64,000 nt of DNA. Origin: Mesorhizobium shangrilense. GTDB lineage: Bacteria; Pseudomonadota; Alphaproteobacteria; Rhizobiales; Rhizobiaceae. A model generated the notes under the pieces. It was not told where the DNA came from, made no database searches, and worked only from the letters and a program-made list of their open reading frames with translations. The stretch spans positions 928,501 to 992,500 of the forward strand of contig NZ_JAQGPN010000001.1 in NCBI RefSeq assembly GCF_028826155.1. The letters are read 5' to 3'. Shown in pieces: positions 30,486-40,382 of this stretch; position 1 is the first letter of the stretch; every line of letters starts with the position of its first letter. Made by a program: the position numbers and the translations under genes.

Positions 30486-31724
30486 CTATTCGGAGCGGAC
30501 TGCCAGGGCAAGACGGCCGGGGAGAGCAGCGTCCCCGTCGTGCGTGGAGAGTTTGACCCTGTCGCGTCCGTTCCGCTTCGCCTGATAGAGCGCCTCGTCG
30601 GCGCGGCTTACCATGGAGGACAGTGTCTCCTCGCCGTCCTGGACGGCGACGCCGAAGCTGGCAGTAAGCCGGGCACGGTCAGGAAGCCCTTCGATCGTGG
30701 AACCGCCGAAGGACGCCCGTACGCCTTCGGCGAAGAGACGGGCTGCTGTCATTCCGGCTGCGGGCAGGAGGATTGCGAATTCCTCGCCGCCGATTCGGCC
30801 CAGCACGCATCCGGAACCGGCCATCTGACGCAAGTGATCGGCGAAAGACATGATCGCCCGGTCTCCGGCTGCGTGCCCATAGGTGTCGTTGACCACCTTG
30901 AAGTGGTCCAGATCGCACAACACCAGCGACATCGGCACGCCGCGATGCCGATTGGCCGTGAGCGCCTTCGCGGCACGGGCTTCGAAGCCCCGCCTGTTCA
31001 ACAGGTCGGAAAGCGGATCGGTGTGGGATTCGGCCTGCAATTCCTCGACGAGGGAAAGCGCCTTGGAAACGATCAGGCTGACCGCGATAAGGACGGACAG
31101 GACCGCGTGCGACAGCATCACCGTCGTCCAGTAGGCGGATTGATGGAAACCGACGTCGCTGCGATAGGGGCCGTCGAGGCTGATCACAATCAGCGTGCGC
31201 ACGAGGAAGTTGAACGCGGCGAGGATGGCGACGCCGTACAGCACCTTGTCGATGAAGCCCTTCTTCGCAACGGCGCGGAGCTCGAAGGCGGCGACAAGAG
31301 CGATCCCGCCCAGCGCAAAATTGATCGTCAGTATGCGCCAGGTCAGGTCTGGCATGACGAAGGTGAACCACAAAACCGCGGCGAACCCGCCTCCGGTCAG
31401 GACCGTCAGGGCAGCGACGGGAACCCGGCGACCATATCGCGCAATGATAGCCCCCGCTAGGCATGACACCGCCACGAGGAACAGCGCATTGGATAGAAGC
31501 CTCGTCGGCAGGAGACCTGCCGGCAAGGTGAAATACTGCAGGAGGAAGGCGACGGCTGCCGCCGCGTAGCCGGCCGCTACGACCGCCACGTGGCGATGCT
31601 CGCGCTGGTTCAGCCATAGCACGAAGAATGCCGCCCCGAGAACGAACGCAATCGACGGGTTCAGCAGCGCGATATAAAGTCCGTTCTCCAAAACCCTCCG
31701 CCCCGTCAGCTTACCTTGCGGCAC
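30486..31724 (-). CDS. Membrane GGDEF protein, probable diguanylate cyclase 2
   Basis: 412 residues with the same architecture as its neighbour at 29196: about seven N-terminal membrane helices, then a GGDEF domain with DLDHFKVVNDTYGH and GRIGGEEFAI, ending in DEALYQAKRNGRD. No RxxD product-inhibition site is visible. GTG 31724 is the first possible start; a TTG about 33 bases in, behind GGAGGG, is an alternative. The two genes probably arose by tandem duplication and have diverged in the sensor part. Confidence 0.88.
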   Translation of the reverse strand: MPQGKLTGRRVLENGLYIALLNPSIAFVLGAAFFVLWLNQREHRHVAVVAAGYAAAAVAFLLQYFTLPAGLLPTRLLSNALFLVAVSCLAGAIIARYGRRVPVAALTVLTGGGFAAVLWFTFVMPDLTWRILTINFALGGIALVAAFELRAVAKKGFIDKVLYGVAILAAFNFLVRTLIVISLDGPYRSDVGFHQSAYWTTVMLSHAVLSVLIAVSLIVSKALSLVEELQAESHTDPLSDLLNRRGFEARAAKALTANRHRGVPMSLVLCDLDHFKVVNDTYGHAAGDRAIMSFADHLRQMAGSGCVLGRIGGEEFAILLPAAGMTAARLFAEGVRASFGGSTIEGLPDRARLTASFGVAVQDGEETLSSMVSRADEALYQAKRNGRDRVKLSTHDGDAALPGRLALAVRSE

Positions 31725-31810
31725 AACTTAGGGGCGAGACGGAAACAAGCGGTTAAGCCCGTCGGAAAATGCCCGGGTTGGGCGGCCGACACTGGGGCCG
31801 CCCGGAAGCG

Positions 31811-33220
31811 TCACTTCCAGTCGCGGATGTCGACAAAGCGACCGGTGATCGCGGCAGCCGCCGCCATCGCGGGCGACACCAGATGGGTGCGGCCCTTGAA
31901 ACCCTGGCGGCCTTCGAAATTGCGGTTCGAGGTCGAAGCGCAACGCTCGTAGGGCGCCAGTCGATCGTCATTCATGGCAAGGCACATGGAGCACCCGGGC
32001 TCGCGCCAGTCAAAGCCGGCTGCGATGAAGATCTTGTCGAGGCCCTCGGCTTCCGCCTGCTCCTTCACCAGGCCGGAGCCCGGAACGATCATGGCGTTGA
32101 CCGTCGGAGCGACCTTCTTGCCGTCCACCACCTTGGCGACGGCGCGCAGGTCCTCGATGCGGCCATTGGTGCAGGAGCCGATGAAGACGCGGTCCAGCGT
32201 GATGTCGGTCATCTTCGTGCCGGCCGTGAGACCCATGTACTCCAGGGCGCGCTTCTTCGAGTTGCGCTTGTTCTCGTCGGCGATCTCGTCCGGGTTCGGA
32301 ACCACGCCGAGCACCGAGACAACGTCCTCGGGCGAAGAGCCCCAGGTGACGATCGGCGGCAGCTTGGCGGCGTCGAGCACGACGACCTTGTCGAAATGCG
32401 CGCCTTCGTCGGACTTCAGCGTCTTCCAGTATTCGAGCGCCATGTCCCACGCCTTGCCCTTCGGGGCCCGCGGCTTGTCCTTGACGTAGGCGAACGTCGT
32501 CTCGTCGGGGGCGATCAGGCCGGCGCGGGCGCCGCCCTCGATCGACATGTTGCAGATCGTCATGCGGCCTTCCATCGACAGCGCGCGGATCGCCTCGCCG
32601 GCATATTCGATGACGTAGCCAGTGCCGCCGGCCGTGCCGATCTCGCCGATGATGGCGAGAACGATGTCCTTGGCGGTCACGCCGAGCGGCAGCTGGCCGT
32701 CCACACGCACCAGCATGTTCTTGGCCTTCTTCTGGATCAGCGTCTGGGTGGCGAGCACATGCTCCACCTCCGAGGTGCCGATGCCATGCGCCAGCGCGCC
32801 GAAGGCGCCGTGGGTCGAGGTATGGCTGTCGCCGCACACGATGGTCATGCCCGGCAGCGTGAAACCCTGCTCGGGACCGACGATGTGGACGATGCCCTGG
32901 CGGATGTCGTTCTCGGAATAGTACTCGACGCCGAAGTCGGCGGCGTTCTTGGCGAGAGCCTCGACCTGGACGCGGCTTTCCTCGTTCTTGATGCCGTGCT
33001 TGCGGTCGGGCGAGGTCGGCACGTTGTGATCGACCACGGCCAGCGTCTTCTCAGGCTGGCGAACCTTGCGCCCGGACATGCGCAGGCCCTCGAATGCCTG
33101 CGGGCTCGTCACCTCATGCACGAGGTGACGGTCGATGTAGAGCAGGCAGGTGCCGTCGTCCTGACGATCGACAACGTGATCGTCGAAAATCTTGTCGTAG
33201 AGGGTGCGCGGTGCGCTCAT
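31811..33220 (-). CDS. leuC: 3-isopropylmalate dehydratase large subunit
   Basis: 469 residues of the aconitase family. It isomerises 2-isopropylmalate to 3-isopropylmalate in leucine synthesis. Features are [30 protein letters not shown] (spread over the 130s-160s) and the three 4Fe-4S cysteines in IGSCTNGR and GCSMCLAMN. Full length. The small subunit leuD is not adjacent, which is usual in rhizobia. Confidence 0.97.
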   Translation of the reverse strand: MSAPRTLYDKIFDDHVVDRQDDGTCLLYIDRHLVHEVTSPQAFEGLRMSGRKVRQPEKTLAVVDHNVPTSPDRKHGIKNEESRVQVEALAKNAADFGVEYYSENDIRQGIVHIVGPEQGFTLPGMTIVCGDSHTSTHGAFGALAHGIGTSEVEHVLATQTLIQKKAKNMLVRVDGQLPLGVTAKDIVLAIIGEIGTAGGTGYVIEYAGEAIRALSMEGRMTICNMSIEGGARAGLIAPDETTFAYVKDKPRAPKGKAWDMALEYWKTLKSDEGAHFDKVVVLDAAKLPPIVTWGSSPEDVVSVLGVVPNPDEIADENKRNSKKRALEYMGLTAGTKMTDITLDRVFIGSCTNGRIEDLRAVAKVVDGKKVAPTVNAMIVPGSGLVKEQAEAEGLDKIFIAAGFDWREPGCSMCLAMNDDRLAPYERCASTSNRNFEGRQGFKGRTHLVSPAMAAAAAITGRFVDIRDWK

Positions 33221-33465
33221 TTGCGTAAATCCGTCGATATGGAGAGCAGGAAAGGCAGTGCGGCATGGCCGCGGGGCGGCGATCAGCTAAGTCGGCTGGT
33301 CAGCGCGCCGGAAATCCGCGCAAAGAAACGTGCCGGCAGGCGCTTCTTGTCCTGCAGCACGAAGCCCTTGTAGGCGGGATCTCCGAAGAGTTCTTCCATG
33401 GCTGGGTCCATACCAGCCTTTTGCGCGCTCGGCAATTGAGAGCGGTGCGCCGAGGGCCCCTCCGC

Positions 33466-34062
33466 TCACGCGCCCTTGCTTGGCTTCATATGGGACGGAT
33501 CGTCTGCGTCCGGAGCGACACGCTGCTCGGAAGCGGCGCCCTTCTCGCCTGGAGCGCCCTCGTGGCGCTTGTCGTCGCTGATGTCGAGCTTGACCTCCAG
33601 GACGTGCAGCAGCCCCAGCACGATCAGGACCAGCAGGGTCCCGAGCGCCGCGATCTGCCAGTAGCCGAATCCCGCAGCCAGGCCGATCGCGCCCGCGAGC
33701 CACATTCCGGCGCCCGTGGTGAGCCCCTGCACCTCGCCCTTCGAGAACATGATGGTGCCAGCGGCGAGAAATGCGATGCCGGCAGTGATGGCCTCCACGG
33801 CCCTGATTGGGTCAAACCTGACAGCGCTTTTCACGTCTTCCAGCTGGAACATCGGCGCATGGGAGATCTCGATGGTGAGTATGCCGAACGTAGCGGCTGC
33901 AACGCAGACCAGTATGTGCGTGCGCAAACCCGCGGGGCGGCTGCGCCATTCACGCTCCAGGCCAATCAGCCCGCCGAATAGCGCGGCGAGCAAAAGCCGC
34001 GCCACGATGACGGGAAACGAGGTGAAGGTCGGATGACCGAATTCCTCGACGATGGATTCCAT
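33466..34062 (-). CDS. MgtC/SapB family membrane protein
   Basis: 198 residues. Typical MgtC N-terminus: LLLAALFGGLIGLEREWRSRPAGLRTHILVC, then FDPIRAVEAITAGIAFLAAGTI and LTTGAGMWLAGAIGLAAGFGYW, with four to five helices and a charged C-terminal tail. This family is linked to magnesium limitation and regulation of ATP synthase in other bacteria; the role here is open. I chose the ATG at 34062 behind GAGGGCG; the frame continues upstream to 34278 without conserved sequence. Confidence 0.85.
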   Translation of the reverse strand: MESIVEEFGHPTFTSFPVIVARLLLAALFGGLIGLEREWRSRPAGLRTHILVCVAAATFGILTIEISHAPMFQLEDVKSAVRFDPIRAVEAITAGIAFLAAGTIMFSKGEVQGLTTGAGMWLAGAIGLAAGFGYWQIAALGTLLVLIVLGLLHVLEVKLDISDDKRHEGAPGEKGAASEQRVAPDADDPSHMKPSKGA

Positions 34063-34276
34063 GAAGCGCCCTCGACTGCCTGCCGTAACGCCGGCGTCCA
34101 TCCGAGGTTCCACGGCGGGCGCAGCGACGACACTGATTCCGATGGCCGGCCTGCAGGCAGGCCGGCCTATTGTCCCAGCTGCGTCCCGGACGCGGGCCAA
34201 CGGCTTGACAGGCGGCTTTTGAAGCGGCGTCCTTGCCCACGATTCGACCGAGATCGCGCGCACAGGGAGAGACCTC

Positions 34277-34723
34277 ATGAGCGAAGTGACAGTCCGCCCC
34301 CTGGAGCAGGAGGATCATGCCGCATGGCGCGAGCTGTGGACGGCTTACCTTACCTTCTACGAGGCAACCGCCCCCGAAGAGGTCTACAGGTCGACGTGGG
34401 AGCGGCTGTTCGCGGCAGGAGAATTCGAGCCGAAGGGCTTCATCGCGCTGCTGGACGGGAAGCCGGCGGGGCTCGTCCACTACCTCTTCCATCGGTCCTG
34501 CTGGTCGATCGAGGGCAACTGCTACCTGCAGGACCTCTTCGCCACCCCCGCAACGCGCGGCAAGGGCGTCGGCGCGCAGCTCATCGACGCCGTGAAGGCG
34601 GCCGCCGCCGAGCGCGGCGTCAGCAACGTCTACTGGATGACGCACGAAACCAACGCGACTGCACGAAAGCTCTACGACCGGGTCGCCCGCCGTACGGGCT
34701 TCATCGAGTACGATCTGCTCTAG
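34277..34723 (+). CDS. GNAT family N-acetyltransferase
   Basis: 148 residues. The acetyl-CoA-binding motif A is visible in YLQDLFATPATRGKGVGAQLIDAV, followed by VYWMTHETNATARKLYDRV and a terminal beta strand GFIEYDLL. It transfers an acetyl group to an amine of unknown identity; the closest general match is to RimI-like and amino-acid acetyltransferases. GGGAGA precedes the ATG. Stands alone between divergent and convergent neighbours. Confidence 0.88.
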   Translation: MSEVTVRPLEQEDHAAWRELWTAYLTFYEATAPEEVYRSTWERLFAAGEFEPKGFIALLDGKPAGLVHYLFHRSCWSIEGNCYLQDLFATPATRGKGVGAQLIDAVKAAAAERGVSNVYWMTHETNATARKLYDRVARRTGFIEYDLL

Positions 34724-34784
34724 CGGGGTCGGGCGTCGGCCATCTGGCCGTGCCCGCATGAACGACGCCCGGCGAAGTTCGCCT

Positions 34785-35804
34785 TCAGCCGTTCGCCGAG
34801 AGCCATTTCCGCCACGTCTCCTCGCTGCCGTGGAAGACATTGAGATCGATCTTGCCCGTCACGCCGTGCGAAAGCCCGGAGCCGGAATACTGCCAGAACA
34901 CCCACTTGCGGTTCGGATAGACCTTGGACGGGTGGGCCGCCACCGAACGCAGCCAGAATGGATGGTTCGGGAATTCGCCCTCGAGGTTGTCGCGGTAGAA
35001 GTCGGGCGCCGTGTAGATGATCGGACGCTGGCCGTAATGGGCTTCCAGCTTGTCCATGAAGACCTGCATCTTCTCCAGGACCACCGCGCGCGACAGGCGC
35101 CGCTTGCACTTGGATTCACCGTTGTATTCGACGTCGATGACAGGCGGCAGCGCGCCTTCCACCTTGGGCACGTTGCGGATGAACCAGTCGGCCTGCTCGC
35201 CGGCCGTGCGGCACCAGTAGAAGAAATGGTAGGCTCCGCGCTTCAGTCCGGCCTCGGCGGCTCCCCGCCAGTTCTTCCTGAACATCGGATCGAGGTGGTC
35301 GCCGCCGTCGGTCGCCTTGATGTAGGCGAAATTCGCCCCTTGCGTGCGCAGCTTCGCCCAGTCGATCTCGCCCTGCCAGCGTGAAACGTCGACGCCGTGA
35401 ACCGCCAGCTTCTTGGGCGACTTCGGCCCGAAGTTGATGGGCTTGGCGTCGCGGAACTGGCGGCTGTAGATTTTTCCGGAGGCGAACGGCGATGCCTTCG
35501 GTCTATCCGGCGCCATCAGCGCCAAGGGCCTGGCCGAGGGCACGGCCACTGCCTCCGACGGAAGCACCCGTGCCACGGCGAGTTCCGGAGCCGGGGCTGC
35601 GGCGACGGATACCGCCGGTTGCGGCTCCTCGCGGCTGGCAACGCCGACGTCCACAGCCGGAACCGGGCCGCTCGGCCTGATGATGGAGCTCGTCGTCTCC
35701 AGCGATGGCGTCTGCGGCAGAAGGTCGCTGAGGCCGACGCTTGAGGAGCAGCCGGACAGAGCCAGGCAGACGAACAGGATGGAAGGCAGGCCTGAGAAAC
35801 GCAT
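34785..35804 (-). CDS. GH25 muramidase, lipoprotein
   Basis: 339 residues. A lipoprotein signal (MRFSGLPSILFVCLALSGC, lipobox LSGC with Cys19) is followed by a Ser/Pro/Ala-rich linker to about residue 130, then a glycoside hydrolase family 25 domain. Catalytic acids are in VHGVDVSRWQGEIDW and PPVIDVEYNG (DxE). It would cleave peptidoglycan between N-acetylmuramic acid and N-acetylglucosamine from a membrane-anchored position. The ATG at 35804 is chosen because it gives the clean lipobox; the frame extends a further 15 codons upstream. Confidence 0.9.
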   Translation of the reverse strand: MRFSGLPSILFVCLALSGCSSSVGLSDLLPQTPSLETTSSIIRPSGPVPAVDVGVASREEPQPAVSVAAAPAPELAVARVLPSEAVAVPSARPLALMAPDRPKASPFASGKIYSRQFRDAKPINFGPKSPKKLAVHGVDVSRWQGEIDWAKLRTQGANFAYIKATDGGDHLDPMFRKNWRGAAEAGLKRGAYHFFYWCRTAGEQADWFIRNVPKVEGALPPVIDVEYNGESKCKRRLSRAVVLEKMQVFMDKLEAHYGQRPIIYTAPDFYRDNLEGEFPNHPFWLRSVAAHPSKVYPNRKWVFWQYSGSGLSHGVTGKIDLNVFHGSEETWRKWLSANG

Positions 35805-35989
35805 GGAGCCCCGTACGCATGAACAAGACGGACTGGCCCTAGAATCCAACCCCCCCAGGCGCCACCGGGGAATTGCTAACAGGAGATTACCAATAAAGAC
35901 TGAATCCGATCTTTACCTTGATGTGTGGCCGGGGCGCACCGTCGCGACGGCCTTGCCATGACACGCCGGCGCGGCGCAAAGTGCCAGGC

Positions 35990-37180
35990 ATGTTCATCCC
36001 GTTCTTCCTCGAGCTGAAAGCTGCGCGCGTTCCGGTTTCGCTGCGCGAATATCTGACCCTGCTGGAGGGACTGGAGGCCGATCTGGTCACCTATGACGTC
36101 GAAGGCTTCTACTACCTTGCCCGCTCGGCGCTGGTGAAGGACGAGCGCCACATCGACCGGTTCGACCAGGTGTTTTCCCACGTCTTCAAGGGCGTCGAGG
36201 CGCTGTCCGGCGAAGCCGCGATCGACGTTGCGGCGCTTCCGGAAGAGTGGCTGCGGCGGCTCGCCGAAAAGCACCTGACGGAGGAGGAGAAGAAGCTTGT
36301 CGAGGCGCTGGGCGGTTTCGAGAAGCTGATGGAGACGCTGCGCCAGCGCCTGGAGGAGCAGAAGGGCCGCCATCAGGGCGGATCGAAGTGGATCGGCACG
36401 GCTGGAACCTCGCCTTTCGGCGCCTATGGCTACAATCCGGAGGGCGTGCGCATCGGCCAGCACGAAAGCCGCCACCGGCGGGCCGTAAAGGTGTGGGACA
36501 AGCGCGAGTTCAGGAACTTCGACGACGCCGTCGAGATCGGCACGCGCAACATCAAGGTTGCGCTGAAGAGGCTGCGGCGCTGGGTGCGCGAGGGTGCGGA
36601 CGAGGAACTCGACCTTCCGGGCACCATCCACGCCACCGCCGAACATGGCTATCTCGACGTCCAGACCCGCCCCGAGCGACGCAACGCCGTCAAGCTGCTG
36701 ATGTTCTTCGACGTGGGCGGCTCAATGGACGACCATATCCACACCGTCGAGGAACTGTTCTCGGCGGCGCGGGCGGAGTTCCGGCAGCTCGAGTATTTCT
36801 ACTTCCACAATTGCCTCTACGAGGGGGTGTGGAAGGACAATCGCCGCCGCCATTCCGAAGTCATTCCGACCTTCGACGTGCTGCGCAAATACGGCCACGA
36901 CTACAAGGTCATCTTCGTGGGCGATGCGGCGATGAGCCCTTACGAAATCATCTCGCCCGGCGGCTCCGTGGAGCACTGGAACCAAGAGGCGGGCAGCGTG
37001 TGGCTGTCACGGGTGCTCCAGCAATGGCCGCATGCGGTCTGGCTCAACCCCACCGCGGCCAAGCACTGGAGCTACACGCACTCCACAGGGCTGATCCGGG
37101 AGATCTTCGGCGATCGCATGTATCCGCTGACGCTCGCCGGACTGGAGGCCGCCACGCGGGAATTGTCGCGGCGGCACTGA
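35990..37180 (+). CDS. VWA-domain protein, CoxE-like
   Basis: 396 residues. The N-terminal half (MFIPFFLELKAARVPVSLREYLTLLEGL region) is alpha-helical; the C-terminal half is a von Willebrand A-like domain with a MIDAS-type motif FFDVGGSMDDH. This is the CoxE-like family, which normally works with a MoxR-type AAA ATPase as a metal-insertion or assembly chaperone. No MoxR gene is adjacent in the window. The start ATG 35990 matches the family N-terminus although its ribosome site is weak; the frame is open from 35918. Confidence 0.85.
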   Translation: MFIPFFLELKAARVPVSLREYLTLLEGLEADLVTYDVEGFYYLARSALVKDERHIDRFDQVFSHVFKGVEALSGEAAIDVAALPEEWLRRLAEKHLTEEEKKLVEALGGFEKLMETLRQRLEEQKGRHQGGSKWIGTAGTSPFGAYGYNPEGVRIGQHESRHRRAVKVWDKREFRNFDDAVEIGTRNIKVALKRLRRWVREGADEELDLPGTIHATAEHGYLDVQTRPERRNAVKLLMFFDVGGSMDDHIHTVEELFSAARAEFRQLEYFYFHNCLYEGVWKDNRRRHSEVIPTFDVLRKYGHDYKVIFVGDAAMSPYEIISPGGSVEHWNQEAGSVWLSRVLQQWPHAVWLNPTAAKHWSYTHSTGLIREIFGDRMYPLTLAGLEAATRELSRRH

Positions 37181-37183
37181 CGC

Positions 37184-37528
37184 TCAGATCAGCGTGGCGA
37201 CGACCAGCCAGGCCGCCGCACCCAAGGGCGCAAGCTGGGCGACCCAGCCGCCGGCGCGATCAGAGGTCCGCCAGACGGCAAGGAACAGGAAAAAATTGTA
37301 GGGCAGCGGCGCGAGGTGCGCAGCCAGGCTCACTGCGAGCGAGAAGCCAAGGCCGAGCAGGGCAAGCGCCAGGAGCGTCGTGGCCAGGTTGATAGCGGTT
37401 CCGACCACCGCCATGTCGCGCCAGAACAGCGTCCCCAGGGCGACCTCGCCGCGCCAGCGCGAGCGGAAGAAGCCGACCGGGGCTCTTCCGTCTTCATTCG
37501 GCGATGGAGCGGCGGACAGATGGTCCAT
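37184..37528 (-). CDS. Small membrane protein, unknown function
   Basis: 114 residues with three hydrophobic segments (about 39-60, 63-87, 96-113) after a polar N-terminus containing RSRWRGEVALGTLFWRD. Similar short proteins are common in rhizobial genomes without known role. It converges with the VWA gene, three bases between stops. Confidence 0.65.
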   Translation of the reverse strand: MDHLSAAPSPNEDGRAPVGFFRSRWRGEVALGTLFWRDMAVVGTAINLATTLLALALLGLGFSLAVSLAAHLAPLPYNFFLFLAVWRTSDRAGGWVAQLAPLGAAAWLVVATLI

Positions 37529-37620
37529 GTCGCCTCAAACGGGCCTGCGCGCGCAGGCGTCACTTGCAGTTATGTCACGTCAAGCGCGGCCTGTGAAAGC
37601 GACAGCAGGAACATCAGGCT

Positions 37621-37920
37621 CTACGGAACCCTGTCGAACGCGGTGATGCCGCCCTCTGCCTCCAGGCGGGCGATCCGCTTTGCCTCCGAATCGGTGAACT
37701 TGAGCCGGACGCCGATGCCGCCGCCATTCTCCTCGAGGAATACGGCGCCGAATTCTTCCAGCGCTCCCTTGAGCGCGGCGACGATGGGCGGCTCCGGCTC
37801 GTCGATCTTGCGCTCGAAGTTCTCGATGACCGCTTCATCCACTCCGGAACGGCTGGCGAGCTTGCCACGGGTAACTTCGACGAGCGCGCGACCTGCGCGG
37901 CATTGGGAGCCGGTGATCAT
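37621..37920 (-). CDS. XRE-like helix-turn-helix protein
   Basis: 99 residues. The N-terminal 60 residues read as a compact XRE-type HTH (QCRAGRALVEVTRGKLASRSGVDEAVIENFERK), preceded by MITGSQCRAGR as in many rhizobial single-domain regulators. The C-terminal tail (GVRLKFTDSEAKRI) has no recognised domain. Targets unknown. No toxin or partner gene is next to it. Confidence 0.8.
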   Translation of the reverse strand: MITGSQCRAGRALVEVTRGKLASRSGVDEAVIENFERKIDEPEPPIVAALKGALEEFGAVFLEENGGGIGVRLKFTDSEAKRIARLEAEGGITAFDRVP

Positions 37921-38077
37921 GACAGGCCTCCTGTTTGCGGAGCCAAGGAGCGAAACCGATTCAAGCGATATGCTTGCTCAAGATAGATAACCGGGTTCGC
38001 GGCAGCGGCAAACGAAAATCGAAGTCGCGGGACGGGCCGCCTGGCGACGGCGCGTTCCGCATGCGACCCGGAGATGA

Positions 38078-38338
38078 TCAGACCATTCCGAGCGCGGCCT
38101 TGTAGAGGTCGAGAATCGACTCTTCCTCTTCGCGCTCGGCCTGATCCTTCTTGCGCAGCCTGACGATGGTGCGGATCGCCTTGGTGTCGAAGCCGTTGCC
38201 CTTGGCTTCGGCATAGATGTCCTTGATGTCGTCGCCGATCGTCTTCTTTTCTTCCTCCAGCCGCTCGATGCGCTCGATCAGCGCGCGCAACTGGCCAGCT
38301 GCAACGGTCTGGCTGGTTTCGGTGATTTCATCCGCCAT
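38078..38338 (-). CDS. gapR: GapR-like nucleoid-associated protein (DUF2312)
   Basis: 86 residues, the usual size. The sequence has the conserved start [20 protein letters not shown], then [29 protein letters not shown], which together form the coiled-coil and DNA-clamp region. In Caulobacter GapR binds overtwisted AT-rich DNA ahead of replication and transcription and is needed for chromosome duplication. Some genomes carry several DUF2312 copies, so this may be a paralogue. Confidence 0.92.
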   Translation of the reverse strand: MADEITETSQTVAAGQLRALIERIERLEEEKKTIGDDIKDIYAEAKGNGFDTKAIRTIVRLRKKDQAEREEEESILDLYKAALGMV

Positions 38339-38585
38339 CAGGATCTCCGGAATGTGTTTGGATGGGGCGACTCGGGGGACGCCAATTCGGCCGGTTCGAT
38401 GCCCGATGGCGGCCGGACGGTCAAGCGTTTCGGCAATCGGCTTTCAATCGAGCTGCCAAATCCGGACGGCCGGGCCACAATCCCGCCTCATTTTGAAAAG
38501 CGCCCCTTTCCAACGGGAATGCAGGAGCGCTAAGGTCCCCGCCGCATCTCATACAGCCGGCTCGCTCGCTTCAAGGAGTTTCAAA

Positions 38586-39380
38586 GTGGTACTTCGCGCT
38601 CTTTCGATCGCCCTCACGGCGCTCTTCGCCACCACGCTCGGCGCGGCCGCGCAGACGCTGCCGGACCTCGGCGGCAAGACGGTCGTCGTGGTCACCGAAA
38701 ACGCCTACTTCCCGCTGCAGTTCGTCGAACCCGCAACCGGCAAGCCGGCCGGCTGGGAGTACGACGCGATGGACGAGCTGTCCAAGAAGCTGAACTTCAA
38801 GGTCGAGTACCAGAACACGTCGTGGGATGCGATGATCCAGGCGGTCTCCGACAAGCAGTTCGACTTGGGCATGACCGGCATCACCATCAAGGACGACCGC
38901 AAGGAGAAAGTCGACTTCTCCGACCCCTACATGCGCTCGGAGATCTTCATGCTGGTGCGGGGCGATGAAACGCGCTTCACCGACGGCAAGTCCTTCGCCG
39001 CCGACGAAAAGCTGCTGGTCGGCGCCCAGGCCGGCACCTCGCCCTTCTACGTAGCCGTCTACAACGTGCTCGACGGCAACGAGCAGAACCCGCGCATCAA
39101 GCTGATGGAGACCTTTGCGGCGACCGTCGCGGCGCTGCAGGCCGGCGACGTCGATCTGGTGCTGACCGACAGCGCGGCCGGCAAGTCCATCTCCGAGAAC
39201 TCCGGCGGCAAGCTGAAGATGATCGGCGAGCCGCTGCAGGCGGAGGAATTCGGCTTCATCTTCCCGAAGGGTTCGGACCTCGTCGCGCCGATCAACGCCG
39301 GAATCGCCGCGCTCAAGGCCGACGGCACCTTCGACAAGCTCACGCAAAAGTGGTTCGTCGACTACAAGCCGGCCAACTGA
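38586..39380 (+). CDS. Amino-acid ABC transporter substrate-binding protein
   Basis: 264 residues; signal peptide residues 1-22 (GAAAQ-T). Family 3 solute-binding fold with [47 protein letters not shown] and a polar-amino-acid pocket region TDSAAGKSI. Start is GTG 38586 with AAGGAG seven bases upstream. The permease follows 65 bases later. Ligand probably a polar or basic amino acid; not determinable from sequence. Confidence 0.88.
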   Translation: MVLRALSIALTALFATTLGAAAQTLPDLGGKTVVVVTENAYFPLQFVEPATGKPAGWEYDAMDELSKKLNFKVEYQNTSWDAMIQAVSDKQFDLGMTGITIKDDRKEKVDFSDPYMRSEIFMLVRGDETRFTDGKSFAADEKLLVGAQAGTSPFYVAVYNVLDGNEQNPRIKLMETFAATVAALQAGDVDLVLTDSAAGKSISENSGGKLKMIGEPLQAEEFGFIFPKGSDLVAPINAGIAALKADGTFDKLTQKWFVDYKPAN

Positions 39381-39445
39381 ACGGCCAGGACCCTGCCGAG
39401 ACTGTGTTGCGCTTGACCAGCTTGCGGCGCCGGGCCGCCTGACCC

Positions 39446-40255
39446 ATGGCCGCCTCGAACCGCTCCGAGCGCTCGTTCCCATACTGGCTTGCGGCCGCGA
39501 TCTCCATCGCGGTCGTCGCCGGCGTGCTGGTCGCGGCGAGCGACCTCTACACGCAGGTCTTCACGACCGTCGCCAAGGGCATCGGCATCACCATCTTCGT
39601 GACCGTGGTGGGCTTTGCGCTCGCCTCGGCGCTCGGCCTCGCCGTTGCGCTGATGAGCCTCTCGGGCGCGACCTGGCTCAACCAGACGGCGCGCTTCTAC
39701 GTGGAGATCATCCGCGGCGTGCCGATCATCGTGCTGCTGTTCTGGATCGCGTTTGCCGGCGTGCCGGCCTTTGTCGCCGCCTGGAACTGGCTGGCCACCC
39801 CGCTGCGTGATGCGGGCTACGCGGGAGAACTCCTCGTCCGCGACGTCTCTCTGCTGTGGCGCGCCATCATTGCGCTCACCATCGGCTACTCGGCCTTCAT
39901 CGCCGAGGTGTTCCGCGCCGGTATCCAGTCGGTCGAGAAGGGCCAGGTCGAGGCAGCCAAGGCGCTCGGGCTGTCGCGATTCCAGCGTTTCCGTCTGATT
40001 GTCTTTCCGCAGGCCATTCGCACCATATTGCCGCCACTCGGCAACGATTTCGTGGCGATGGTGAAGGACTCCTCGCTGGTCTCGGTCCTCGGGGTCGCCG
40101 ACATCACCCAGATGGGCAAGGTCTATGCGGCGGGATCCTTTCGCTTCTTCGAGACCTATTCGATCGTCGCCTATATCTACCTGATCCTGACGGTCGGTCT
40201 CTCGCTGGCGCTTCGCGCGCTCGAACGCAGGCTGCGCCGGCAGAACGGCGCCTAG
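39446..40255 (+). CDS. Amino-acid ABC transporter permease
   Basis: 269 residues, HisM/GlnP family: about five helices, YVEIIRGVPIIVLLFWIAF and the EAA-type loop EAAKALGLSRFQRFRLIVFPQAIR. It pairs with the binding protein upstream. No cognate ATPase lies in the window, so the pump must borrow one encoded elsewhere. Confidence 0.9.
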   Translation: MAASNRSERSFPYWLAAAISIAVVAGVLVAASDLYTQVFTTVAKGIGITIFVTVVGFALASALGLAVALMSLSGATWLNQTARFYVEIIRGVPIIVLLFWIAFAGVPAFVAAWNWLATPLRDAGYAGELLVRDVSLLWRAIIALTIGYSAFIAEVFRAGIQSVEKGQVEAAKALGLSRFQRFRLIVFPQAIRTILPPLGNDFVAMVKDSSLVSVLGVADITQMGKVYAAGSFRFFETYSIVAYIYLILTVGLSLALRALERRLRRQNGA

Positions 40256-40382
40256 GACCCGAGCCCGGGGCGCTGCTCGCTTGCAACTCCCGTCGAACTT
40301 GTGATGATGTCGCCGAGTTCCGTTGGGTGAAGCGGGTGCGCGGCACTCGCCTGCCTGCAATCGATTTCGTTCGGGAGGGAAG

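Noticed and set aside
34724..34784. Inverted GGGCGTCG / CGACGCCC between convergent genes
   Set aside because: A loop of about 26 bases and no T-tract make a real terminator doubtful.
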